Origin: Euglena gracilis
Taxonomy: Eukaryota; Euglenida; Euglenophyceae; Euglenales
DNA: 64,000 nucleotides
Direction: 5' to 3'
Assembly (NCBI GenBank): GCA_039621445.1
Contig: CP154954.1
Coordinates: forward strand, 67,118,714 to 67,182,713
Shown: piece by piece, positions 22,482 through 33,189 of the stretch
How the letters are laid out: the number at the start of each line of letters is the position of its first letter
Position numbering within the stretch: the stretch's first letter is position 1
Made by a program: the position numbers and the translations under genes
The notes under the pieces: model-generated
What the model was told of the DNA's origin: nothing
The model's database searches: none
The model's input: the letters and a program-made list of their open reading frames with translations, nothing else

Positions 22482-25113
22482 AGCCATCGCTTTATGTCAT
22501 GCAAATGAGGTTTATCCGATATTTCCCACTTCAATCCCTCCATCCTTTTTTACCAACCCTCGGCATTATTTTTTTGTTGGTGGAAACTCCGAGGGGTGTC
22601 GAAAATGGGGGCCAGTGGAAATGGGCGGGAAAAGTGTAAATAGTGTTAGCCATTGAGGTCTTGCCCTCACCCTTCATCCCATAAAAAAGGGTGGTTAGTT
22701 TATTGGACGTATTGACAGGGATCTGTGTGAATGAGGGGTTTGGTGTTATTGCCACAAACTGTGGACAATATCGGGACAGTGAGTCAGGGTGGTCAGGATG
22801 CAGTGGTGGGTTCTGGTGTTGTGGTGGCCGTGATGCCTGGGGACGAACAACAACCCAACACTGTTTTGAAACATGCACTGCACGCAAACTTACTTCCCAA
22901 CACACACCACTGGCAGGCAGCTGAGGGAAACACGCACAAAAAAGCTTTATCCAAAAACACGTTGAGAATGGAACTTTGCACCACCCATTTTCACAGCATG
23001 CCAGGACCCAACCACGCTGCTAATTGCAAAAGCAGCAGACAAAAGGCAGACACGCCAGGCATCACTTCCGCCACAGGTGTGGGGCGGTCCTGGTGCGCTG
23101 CACTCGCCAGATCGACATGGAGCCATGGCCAGGCTGTCTTTTTTTGACACCTGGGGTCTCCCACCAGGTTTCTTTCTAAGCCCTCCGGGGGAGGGTGGTA
23201 TCTCTCCACGCCCAGGTTGCCTCAAAAAACCCCTCAAAACTCCACTTTCACATAATTGCCGCTTTGCAATGGAAATTTTCGGGCACACGGGGCCAGACCG
23301 CCTGAGGGGCATTCCAACCTAAAAAAAAGTAGCCCGGTTACAGCAGGACTCAAGATAGAAGGCTGGTCAGGGTCAGGAAGAGCGCAATCCGGGGCATCCG
23401 GCAGCCCTTCTCTTGGCCTTGGCCTGAAAGCAACCCTTTTTCAACTTCGCAGTGTTGCTTCTGAAGATGGGATTTGGATCGTCAACAACAGGAATGGCTT
23501 GGTTAAGGTACCTACACACCGGAGGGGGGGGGTGGTCCTGGAAAAATTAGCCATTTTCCAGCATATTTTTTGACCAGATTCCCAAAAAAACATCTGGGGG
23601 TTCCCGGGAGTTGAGGAGCTGACGGGGATTTGGCGAACTCAAATATAAAACTGGCGGACCCTCTTCTGCAGGGGGGAACCTACCAGGAGGAAAAAATAAA
23701 AAAACAGGACCTATCAGAGGTCTAATGGCCAAATTCAAACAAGCTGAAATCCAACCCCTCCCTCCCCCCTGCTCGAAGGCCAGCCCCAAATCCTCAGGCA
23801 GGCAAAAGCCCGGGGTTGGCCCAGTTCGGCTGGGGGGGGGGGTCCTTGGCCAAACCCAGGGGAGTGGCAGGAAAAAAGACAGTAAGGAAACGCCAGGGGG
23901 GCCCCTCGCCAATGGCGTGAAGCCAGCCTGCCAGCCAGCGGCCTCTCCCGGAGGAGGCCACGGTGGCCGGGGGGGTGGACCCGTTGCTGGGAGGGGAGGG
24001 TGAGGGGTCGGAAGCTAACCAAAGCACCGCTCGGCAGGCATCCGTCCGAGCGTTCTCTGAGGCGCTCTTTCCAGTCTCAAAGGCTGACACAGTCTGTCTG
24101 TCTTGCGCACCAAACTTGCGCACCACAACAAAGCCAAAAGAGGGAGCCTTGCATTCTGGGTGCGCACAACACCCACAAGGAGGTTCAATAAGGGTTCACA
24201 ACTACTCTGTTCTGTCATATATACGACAACTTGCGGAATTTGGTCTGACCTGTTGACCTGTGTGGCGGGAAATACTATAGTTAGGGGACAAAATTCGGGG
24301 GGAGGTAAAATGTGGAATAGCGCACAAGTGTTTTCAGGGATAATATTGAGTCTGATGAATTTCCACCTCATCCTGGATGACAACGATGGTACTCAGACGA
24401 AAGCCTGGCTGCCAAAATACCGCACAGTTTGAAACCAAAGAGTATTGTGGCTATGCAACGACTGATGCAGAGGAAGCACAACTCCTCTTTGACCAATGGG
24501 AAACATAAATGCAGACGTTTGTCGCTGATTCGGTGTGGAAGCTCAAAGAAGGCGTGGAAGGCTCAAGCAGATGCATGTGCTGCCCCACACTGATATTTTC
24601 TCACAGCTCGCAGCTATTTGTGGGGGAAAATAAAAATGAATCCTAATTTATGCGCAGGAATTCATAAGGCATGCCGTTTTAGGCCTAAATCAAGCCAAAT
24701 TATTGGCCTAACTTTAGGGCGAACTTAGGCCTTGAACTATGCCCCTAACTCTGTTCCTTTTTATACCTGCAAATACACGTGGCCAACCTGGTGTCAGGAA
24801 TCAAAAAATCGATCACGGACCTTGAACTTAACAATTGTCCGACATATCTGCGTGTGTTATAAACTGCTTGTGCAATTTTATGATTGTTATTATAAATTAT
24901 GATTGGCTCTTACATACATGCCATAAACCTGGCATGAATGCAGTCCACAAAGCTAAACATCAGCAAGATCTGAAACCTTCGTTTTTTCCAGTTGTCAATT
25001 TGTGCACATTTGCAAACACGATGATGTCCTGGCGTCCGGGCCAAACGAGGGACAACAGTCGTTGCTAGACCGCGTCAGCGCCCCGCGCCGCCTGCCCAAA
25101 GGGGGAGGCAGCC
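22482..25113. other. 2.6 kb without a recognised gene
   Basis: Open frames occur on both strands near 23720-24130, but none has a motif I recognise and none has paired splice signals that can be defended. At 24640-24750 there are TTAGGCCTAA and GGGCGAACTTAGGCC motifs that resemble the ends of the 3.55-kb and 11-kb elements, but without an identifiable partner. Confidence 0.5.
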
Positions 25114-25215
25114 TCAGGGGCTCTGGTGGAACGTGGCCTTCAGCTTGGTGGCCTTCTGCTTCAGGGCGGAGGCGAAGCGGGGGGTGGTCCCGCCCCGGCT
25201 GTGCTCTGCCTCCAC
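25114..25215 (-). CDS. Candidate terminal exon (33 codons plus stop), perhaps the 3' end of the channel gene
   Basis: Minus strand: acceptor GGTGGCGCAG, then an open frame beginning VEAEHSRGG, continuing through ALKQKATKLKATF and ending at TGA 25116-25114. Composition (GC-rich, charged, helical) resembles the coiled-coil exons at 40-44 kb on the same strand. Joining to those exons is not demonstrated. It could be the last exon of an unrelated gene. Confidence 0.4.
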   Translation of the reverse strand: MEAEHSRGGTTPRFASALKQKATKLKATFHQSP

Positions 25216-25295
25216 CTGCGCCACCCCCGGCGGGGGGCTCGGGCAGGGGGAGGCGGGTTGGGCAAGCACCAACGGTCGTCGAATCCCAGACTGAG

Positions 25296-25445
25296 TCACA
25301 CCCAGTCACGCCTGATCACGCCTAGTCACACCTGATCACACCCAGTCACGCCTGATCACGCCTGATCACGCCTGATCACACCCAGTCACGGAACCCAACG
25401 TATGAGGGTCCTCCAAAGCCAGTCATGCCCAGTCACGCCCAATCC
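25296..25445. repeat. TCACGCCTGA minisatellite
   Basis: Degenerate tandem copies of CAGTCACGCCTGATCACGCC-like 10-15-mers (TCACACCCAG, TCACGCCTGA, TCACGCCTAG). Confidence 0.85.
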
Positions 25446-25928
25446 CCAATCGTACCCAGTCATTTCATAGGTACTTGGGGGGGTGACCAGGCAATGGCTT
25501 ACTTTCCAGGGGGGGGGGCAGGGGGCGGGGGACGGTCACTAACCAGGTTTTAAAACCAACTAAACTTAGCCAGTCAATTTTCGAAAGGCCAGTCAATCAT
25601 TCTGCTGACGTGCGGGAGGGGAGAGGAGATACACGAGGTTGGCCGCTAAACTTGGTGGCGCGCGGGGGAGGTTACAGGTAAGGGGGTGTTTCAAAAAGGG
25701 GGGAATCACCGCCCACTCAAATCTGTGTGGGCCATTCCATATGTTTTATCTTTTTTTAAAAAAATGGTCAGGATGTTTGAGGTCATCCGTCTTTCACTTT
25801 GCTTCAACGGCATAGTCTTGCCCTCACCCTGTGGCAAGACTGTGCCACAGGGTAAGTGGCATAATCTTACCACTGCGCAAATATTGGTTTACACCCTTAG
25901 TCACAAATATTTGCGTCTCGTGGCTGTG

Positions 25929-26135
25929 TCAAGCGCGGAGCGGGGCCAAGGTTGCCGCCCGGAGGCCCCCGCCGGCCATCAGCTGCCCCAGCACGGCCTT
26001 CTTCTCGTCCAGCTGCCGCTGCAGCTCCAGCACCTGCGTCGTCAGCCGGGCGTTCTGCTGCCGCAGCCCAACGGCGGTGCCCCGCGCGGCGGCATACTGC
26101 GTCCTACGGGCGGCGGCGGTGCGGTTGAGCCACGT
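25929..26135 (-). CDS. Candidate coiled-coil exon, perhaps 3' part of the channel gene
   Basis: Minus-strand open frame: WLNRTAAARRTQ, then LRQQNARLTTQVLELQRQL and DEKKAVLGQL, with a heptad-like pattern, ending in an in-frame TGA at 25929-25931. The possible acceptor (CGCGAAG|ACGTGG) lies only about 20 bp downstream of a family-1 element inserted at 26157. The last firm channel exon ends in phase 2 and this frame starts in phase 0, so direct joining fails. An intervening exon or a different donor would be needed. Confidence 0.4.
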   Translation of the reverse strand, partial: TWLNRTAAARRTQYAAARGTAVGLRQQNARLTTQVLELQRQLDEKKAVLGQLMAGGGLRAATLAPLRA

Positions 26136-26156
26136 CTTCGCGGGGACCACCCGAAC

Positions 26157-26593
26157 CAGGCTTTTGCTTAAGGACCCCGGGGGGGGGGTACTGGCTAGCC
26201 AATCGGCAAGACACTGGAAAAAATGGACAAGCGAGAACCCCCCCCTCCCCCCCCCCCGGTGGGGGGGGTCCGGGGGTCCCCCCACTGGAAAATTTTTTTT
26301 CCTCCGGCGCTGCGCGCCGAGGTGGAAATGAGGTTTTTAAGAGGTTTTTGGCTGGTTTTGTTCCAAAAATTCCCCAAAATGGCCAAAAACGGGCATTTTT
26401 GGCCATTTTGGGGGGTCCCCAAAAAATTTCCGGCGCTTTGCGCCGGTCACTGGAAATTTTTTTCCCACTAGCTAGCCCTGCTAGCAGACCCCCCCCGGGG
26501 GGGTCTGCTAGAAATCCACTAGCCAAATTTGGACTAGCTGCAGTCCAGCCCCCCCCCGGGGGGGTTACTGCAATCCCTTAAAGCAAAAGCCTG
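26157..26593. mobile_element. Family-1 hAT-like miniature element, 8-bp duplication ACCCGAAC
   Basis: Ends CAGGCTTTTGCTTAAGG and CCTTAAAGCAAAAGCCTG (one extra A on the right). Flanks ACCCGAAC at 26149-26156 and ACCCGAAC at 26594-26601 are identical. Interior landmarks shared by all copies: TAGCCAATCGGC, GGCGCTGCGCGCC, CTAGCTAGCCCTGCTAGCAG and GACTAGCTGCAGTCCAGCC. Confidence 0.94.
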
Positions 26594-26601
26594 ACCCGAA
26601 C

Positions 26602-27742
26602 CGAAACAGTTCACTTGGGCCGGCGGAAAAAAGGCTGGCTGACTGGCTGGCTGACTGGCTGGCTGACTAAGTCACTTGGTGGAAATTGGAATCGAGACGG
26701 ACCCGAAGAAACCGAAGCTGCCAAAAAATTGCCCATGGCTTGAAAATCCCGCAAAAAAAATTGAGCCTTGGCAGTTGTGGCATATTTGGCACCTCCTGAG
26801 ACAAAAAACCCTGAAAAACATTCTCATGTCCTAAAATTTTCAGTGGCCCCCATCCTATGAGACAAGAATCTGGCTTTTTGCAAGGTTCGGTTGCATCATT
26901 CTGAGGTGCAAACGGCATGCACACAGCGTGTGGACGTGCACAACAATCCACAGAGATCGTTGAAAATGGTGCAAAACACGTGATTAGTTGCTTTTTTCAA
27001 AAGCGGAATGTGTTTGTGCATGACACTGAGATCAACCCTGATGTTTTGAGCAGGGAGAGGCGTTCAGCCAACAAGCTTTTTGGGATCAAGTTTCAGGAAG
27101 GTTATACACAACATTAAATGGGTCACGCGAAGAAAAAAAGAGCTCCTTCAAAGATTGCCATGGTTGTGAACCCTGCCTCAAAATTCATAACTATTCCCTC
27201 ATGCAAAACACCCCCATTAAAAGGGGCACATCCACCATTTTGTGAAATTTGCCAATCCATGTCCGAAATGCTGAAGCAGATTAGTTTGGTCATTCAGGTC
27301 CACACAGAAATGAAATGCAAATGGAAACATGCATTCCACTTCCTGAGCGGTCTATCTGCTTCAGAGTGGAGCAGACCGGGAGCCACTTCCTAATGAAACC
27401 TCTCCAGACATGCGGTGGTGACTGGATGACAACATAGTGTCTGTGAGTGATGGCAGAAAGTGGAGCCCCCACAGAACCCTACAGCACCCCCCCCCACCCC
27501 TCCCCCACCCCCCCCCCCACACCCCCCCATTGCATCATTTTTTTGCTCAGTCGGCCTTTGGCCTCGTCCGGACCCACCCCCTCACACCCCCAGAACAAAA
27601 AATAACATGATCTATCTGTGCAACTAGGGGCATCCAACACCTAACACCTGGACACCCCCCACTCCCCCCCATGCCCCCCCCCCAACCCCCACCCCTCCTC
27701 CACACCCCCTCCCCACACATACCCTCCACAGTTCCCCACACT
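26602..27742. other. No recognised gene
   Basis: Contains a GGCTGACTGGCT short repeat at 26637-26670 and a C-rich tract at 27481-27720. The region ends at the 5-bp duplication ACACT (27738-27742) of the 11-kb element. Confidence 0.5.
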
Positions 27743-28947
27743 CTTAGGCGGCCGAATTCGCACTTAAGCTTTTTTCCGTTGGATTTGCGCAATTGCGCAA
27801 ATATACCACTTTTTTTGTAACCCCCGGGACCCTGTACCCTGACCGCCGAAAAAAATTTTTGTGATCGCGAACGGAACTCGTTAGGGCTGGGCAATTCGAA
27901 CCCCTTCAAATACAAAGTCCTAACTGGACTTCGCGACCGGACGGACGTGTGAAATTTCGTACCTCCCCCCCTCCGCAGCCGCTTTCTTTCACGCTGCCCG
28001 CTGGGCACCAACCCACACCCACTCCTACCCCACAGCTGCCCGCGGCAAGCACCTGGCCAGATCTGGCGGCGTGCGATTTTGGACTTTTGGGTGTCCAAAT
28101 GTGACCTGTGGACGCTGATGGTTTGGCTGACGATGAAACTGGACACCCTTGATGGATTTGAGAATTATTGCGAGGGTGTGTTGGGTGCCGACAATTGCGA
28201 AGTACGATGAAATTGAGTGTGTCCGAAGAGGGGTGTGACACCCCCTGTCCTGGACAAGGGTGAAGAAACGCCCGGTGAATTGGAACCTTCTAATTGATGT
28301 TCAACAGAATTTTACTTATGGCGCATTGCACACTTGCGCAACTGCGCGCATCAAACGATTGCTGCCTCAATTGTGGATTCAGTTGCTGAGAATGGGTTTG
28401 TGACGCCCCAGATTTGTGTCAGTGATACAAAGTGGTACCGTTTTACTTGCGCAATTGCGCGCACAATTTGTTACTTTTTATTGTGGGGCTACCCAGTGAG
28501 TGTTGTGTGACGAATGAAATACTTCGGACGTTATCGGTTGCTTAGTGGAGCGAAAGGGGGTCTGATTTGTATGAATGCTGGAGATGTTGTGACTCCGGAG
28601 ATGCCATGCTGGCAACCATTTGCGAGTGTGTGCGTGCCGTGCGGGGTGGTTATGGCCATATGCTGATGTTTGATTGCTGTTCCCTTGTCTGGAGTTAACC
28701 TACATGGCGGATGGCCAGGCGGGGTACAGCTATGGATTGTTATGATCCTGTTTCCTTGTTGACTTGCGCAATTGCGCGCACAAAACGTCTCTACAGAAAA
28801 GAAATGACTCAGAAGGATGTGTGGATGTGTCGTGTGTGAATGTTGGGTGCGTGTGATGCATTCTGAATGGTGGGAGTGGCCGGTGTTATGTTGACGGAAT
28901 AGTGGGTTGGTGAAAGGTGGTGGGCCACCGGATCTGGGGTGGACTGA

Positions 28948-31900
28948 ATGGAGTCCTCCCAGGCCAGCAGCACCTACTCCCGCCGCCGTGGCTACGAGGG
29001 CTACAGCGAGGAGGCCGCCCTGGCCGCGGAGTCGGGAAAGCTGCTGGGCCAGCTGGCGAAGGCCCACTTCGCCGCCACCTACGAGGAGTTCGTGGCGGCG
29101 GTGGTGCAGCGCGGCCACCCGCTGCAGACCCTGGTGGTGCAGGTGGCCCACACCCAGGTGCCGCTGCGGACGGAGGGCGGCGCGGCGCTGCTGGACGAGC
29201 TGGCCCGGGAGCCCCGGCGGCCGCGGATCGAGCTGCTGCTCAAGGACGCCTGGGCGGTGTACCGGGCGCTGCGACAGCACGCCTGCCCGCGAGCGGCGCA
29301 GCGGGTGGTGGCGGAGGAGCACGAGGCGCCGCTGGCGAGGCACCGGACGGCCAGCCGACTGCTGCGGCCCAGCGGCATCCTGCCGGAGGAGCCGATGTGG
29401 AACCGGCAGTGGCGGCGGGAGCGGGCCTGCCAGCGGCTGGAGGACCTGTGGCAGCAGTCGGAGGGGCGGAGCTGCGTCCTCTGGTTCGACAACTTCTGGA
29501 AGTGGGTGATGACGTCGAACCCGAGGATGGTGATCCGCACCCACGACTGCTGCGTCATGGCGATGATGCGGACGGCGGTGGGCGCCATCCCGGAGTACCC
29601 GGGGTACCCATCGCTGGAGCAGCTGCTGGGCCGCATCCACCGGGTGTCCGCGCGGCTGGTGCGGAGCGACCTGCCGGCGTTCCTGCAGCTGGTCGCCGAC
29701 ATCGGCGCACGCCCGCTGGAGGCGCACGAGCTGCGCGTACCGCTGGACGTGCCCCGAACATCAGAGGGACTAAATGTGTTTTAGTTTTTGGAATAGCCTG
29801 TGTAGGTTGATGGGACGAGGGGTCTGAACAACCTGTACATGTTGGTGTTGGTGTGTTTGGGGTTAGGGTTGTGGCTGGGTCCCAGTTAAAAAGAGTGTAA
29901 TTTAACCGTAATGTGCGCGCAATTGCGCGCACATTACGGTTTATGAATTTTTCGATTCCTCTGTGAGATGTATTTGGGAAGCGGTGATGTACACATCTTT
30001 CTCTTTTGTTCCGCCACTTCCGTTTGATTTGCGCAATTGCGCGCAGATGTGAATTTGGATGATTTCCGGTCCTGGGCCACTCTCGGCCTCTGTTGAACGT
30101 CTGTAGAATGTTTTGATGCGCGCATTTGCGCAAATGCGCGCATCAAAACATTCTACGCTGTGTTTTGTGTCAGAGGTGTGACTGTACAGATGGTGTCAAA
30201 CAGACAGTGGTGACTCTGATGCGGCTGGGAGAACGCCCACGTCCCGGTGTGGCGGCCCTTCATGCTGACGGACGACCGCATCTCCTCGCAGGTGGGGATG
30301 CTGAAGGTCCTGCGGTTCCTGAAGGGCGATGTCCTCAGCCGCGTGAAGGTGCCGCTGCCGCTGCTGGTGGACATCAACCTCTGGTACCGCCAGCTGAAGG
30401 TGGTGTACGGGCGGGAGTGCCAGCGGTGGGACGCGGGCGAGGCGCTGCGGCAGCTGCCACCGCTGTACGGCGTGTGGCACGCGTACAAGCAGGTGCTGTA
30501 CGTGCTGTACCGCCGCCTGCTGCCGCTGTTCCTGTTCCTGCAGCGGGGCACCATGGCGCCGGGGGAGCAGTGGTCCACCAAGCCGAAGGTGCGGGCACTG
30601 GAGATGTGGGTCGGCGCCATGCTGATGGTGCCAGCGGACGGCCGCGCCCGCCTGCGACGGCTGATCCGGACCCTGCGGCGGCGGCGGGACACCGTGGTGC
30701 CGGAGGTGGAGCGGCGGTGGCAGCAGACGCAGCAGGCCCGGCGCAGGCAGGAGGAGGCGGAGCGGCAGACCGCCCGACAGGTGCGGCACGCGACGGCCAG
30801 CGCCAAGATGGAGCGGGCGTGGCAGTCGGGGAGCCGGGAGATGGAATGCATTCGGGCGCTGGAGCACTGCCGCCGGAAGGAGGCCCAGGCGGTGGAGGCC
30901 CTGGAGAATCTGGAGCGGGACCTGGCGGTGGCGCAGGCGCTCGAGGACCTGCTGGTGGTGTGGGCGCCGGCCTGCTTCGCGCTGGGGTGGCAGGTGCGGG
31001 AGTGCCACTGGGAGGAGCGGCGGCCGCAGACCGGCGGGCAGGCGCGGAAGGTGCTGTGCAACGCCCTGACGATGCTGCTGCACCTGGAGGCGCCCACACC
31101 TGGACACCGGCCGCGCGGCCACTCGGACTACGTGCGGACGCTAGCGTGCGCCCTGCTGATGTGGGACCGGTGGCACGAGCAGCTGCCCGCCTGCTGCTTC
31201 TCGGAGGAGGTGAATGAGGCGACCCTCAGCAGGCTGGGCAGGTCCATGCAGCAGCACCCGGAGGCGGTGGAGGTGGAGGACGTGATGGACCTGTACCTCT
31301 TGGTGAGGCAGGGGCACCATGGCGCCCGGGAGCTGCGAGCGGGCGGGGTGGATCGGCGGTGGATGGCGGACTGCCTGCGGAACCTGGACGACCTGCTCGA
31401 CGGCAGTGAGCTGCGGCCGCCGCTGGACAACCCCGACCGCCTGGTCCACCAGATGGTGACGTACGCCTCGGTGAGGGGGCTGCGCCCGGAGAGACAGCGG
31501 CAGCCCGAGGAGCTGGACGCAGACGAGGGGGAGGAGTCCGAGGACCAGTCCGTGGTCCCGCGGTGGCCGGACGGCTGGGTCGGTCCGCCATCCCTGCTGG
31601 CGCCCGACGCGGGGCCGAAGGGCGAGACGGCCCTGAAGGACGTGCTGCAGTACGCGCTGCGGACGCTCCTGAAGGACCAGGTGCCCTCCGCCGACGCCGC
31701 GGCGGAGCTGGACCAGCTGTGCTTCGACGCGCAGGCTGGCCGCAGCCGGCGGTCGCAGGCGGAGTTGGACCTGTGCCAGGTCCACTGGGACAGCGTGCTG
31801 GGTCGCCGCCGTCCACGTCAGCAGAGGGCTGCTGGGGAGGCAGCAGCCAGACTCGCAGTTGGTCATTTACTTTCTGGAGGGGAGGGCTGTAATTACTGCC

Positions 31901-32643
31901 ACCGTTGTTCCGCTGACATGCTTTCCCGAGGAATACCAAAATGTAATGTAGCATTTGCGCAATTGCGCGCATCAAACGTTAAAAAAAAATGTGTACGTGA
32001 GTGGTGATGCTGTCAGTAAGGATGTATCTTGTAATAATGATTACACTTTTTATTTGCGCAATTGCGCGCATCAAAAGCGTGAACTGTTTCACATTGATCC
32101 CAAGTGGCAAGTGTGATAGGCCCATTCTGTGTACTGTGTCTGGCACAGAGTTCCTTCACACCCCTTTGAAAGTAATGACCCATCAGTCAAGGCGTTTGCA
32201 TCCCTGTTACATGCTCCGTGTTTGTTTGGGTAATTCTCTGCGTTCTGAAAGCTGGGGGAAAGGTACTGAACGTTTGTAGCTCCGTAGTTTTGAGAGTATG
32301 AATATTTTTGAGAATAGGGTGTCAAACCCCACTCCCAGAAGCCATAGATTGTGTTACATTTGCGCAATTGCGCGCATCAAAAGTGTATTTTAAAATATCA
32401 ATGCAGTGGGGCACTGCGAGTCTGCCGTTGCCCGTGGCCGCTGACTCCTCGTCGGAGGGGTCCCTGCATGAGCGACCGACTCGACGGTCGCGATTCGAAT
32501 CACCAGGCCCTGACACGTCACCTCAGCGGCCGGGCGGGCGGGTACAGGCGGAGCGCGGGGCGGCCACCAGCAGTCGGGACACTGTGGAGCCGAGGGCGTC
32601 CCATGCGTACGTCCCGGCGGACCCCTTCGAGGGGTCTGACTGA
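28948..32643 (+). CDS. Gene X of the 11-kb element: putative transposase-like protein, about 865 aa, three exons
   Basis: Not recognised by name. Exon 1 is 28948-29748, exon 2 is 30232 to 31779 or 31794, exon 3 is 32407-32643 (TGA). All are phase 0, although the exon 1/2 junction could shift a few codons. Exon 1 has CVLWFDNFWKWV near residue 170 and IPEYPGYPSLEQLLGRI. Exon 2 has WRPFMLTDDRISSQ, then PLLVDINLWYRQLKVVYG, then PPLYGVWHAYKQVLY, followed by a basic/helical segment. Exon 3 is Ser/Pro/Arg-rich. The spaced D (FDN), D (VDIN) and H (GVWHAYK) resemble the layout of some eukaryotic RNase H-fold transposases, but that is inference. Location inside an inverted-repeat element supports a mobility role. 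GC content is far above the introns. Both introns carry GCGCAATTGCGC palindromes. Confidence 0.7.
29904..29941. repeat. Perfect 38-bp palindrome in gene X intron 1
   Basis: ACCGTAATGTGCGCGCAA is followed directly by its reverse complement, and the next outer base pair also matches. The core is GCGCGCAATTGCGCGC. Would extrude as a cruciform or form an RNA hairpin. Confidence 0.95.
30103..30156. repeat. Perfect 54-bp palindrome in gene X intron 1
   Basis: GTAGAATGTTTTGATGCGCG then CATTTGC is followed by its exact reverse complement (centre TTGC|GCAA at 30129/30130). It contains the TTTGATGCGCGCA motif of the family in both orientations. Confidence 0.95.
31945..32385. repeat. GCGCAATTGCGCGCATCAAA palindromic motifs (representative cluster)
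   Basis: Three near-identical copies in gene X intron 2, at about 31952, 32053 and 32357. Other copies in the 11-kb element lie at about 27783, 28446, 28762, 30031, 33719, 33757, 33796, 33837, 34440, 35406, 35500, 35941, 37479, 37599, 38102 and 38754. Most are in introns or flanks, none in exons. Each is usually preceded by TTTT/ATTT and followed by a purine-rich stretch. Confidence 0.9.
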
Positions 32644-33189
32644 GCGGATTTTCTGATGAGGCGAGGATTCAGTAACTTTTGATACAAGTCACACCACGCT
32701 TTATTTTATGGATCAATCGATGCGCCGTAACCAGGTGCATGTGCGCCAAAAGAAAAAAATTGAAAACTCCCCTCCATACGCCTTCTAGATTTCCAAAAAA
32801 AGCAGGCCTACGGACGTCCAACGGCAAACCGCCGGTGCGTTAGCAGTTTCGCGACCTGAATGCGTGACGTGTCACCCCCGGTTTGTGTTGGGCATTTTGT
32901 GACACAGACAGGCCGTGAAAGATTACAAAAACGTGGCATATCCATACCCCCCCTTGCTACGGGCCAGAATAATGCATGTTGTGTGTTCCGTTGCAACGTT
33001 TCACACTTTTTCCATTTTTTTGCCTGAAAATGCCTAAGTCGGATGAATTTTTGTCACATTTGGGGCGGGTTGCCTCCCGTAGGGTAGAAGGCGTTTCAAA
33101 TCTGCTTCATTCAGCTGTTGAATGTGCGGTTCAGTCACTGGTCAGAAACCCCCCTTTTTGAAACTGCGCCTTGCCTCAGGTCGCACACC

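Noticed and set aside
23725-24256. GC-rich open frames on both strands
   Set aside because: No motif matches and no consistent splice boundaries; left as unassigned.
28531-29727. 398-codon minus-strand frame
   Set aside because: Antisense shadow of gene X exon 1: GC-rich third positions keep the opposite strand open. The plus frame has aligned motifs and splice sites.
29749-30231. Gene X intron 1 as a nonconventional intron
   Set aside because: CAG/CTG placements that keep frame exist, but the flanking 8-mers do not match (1-2 of 8) and a GT-AG choice also keeps frame, so it was not counted.
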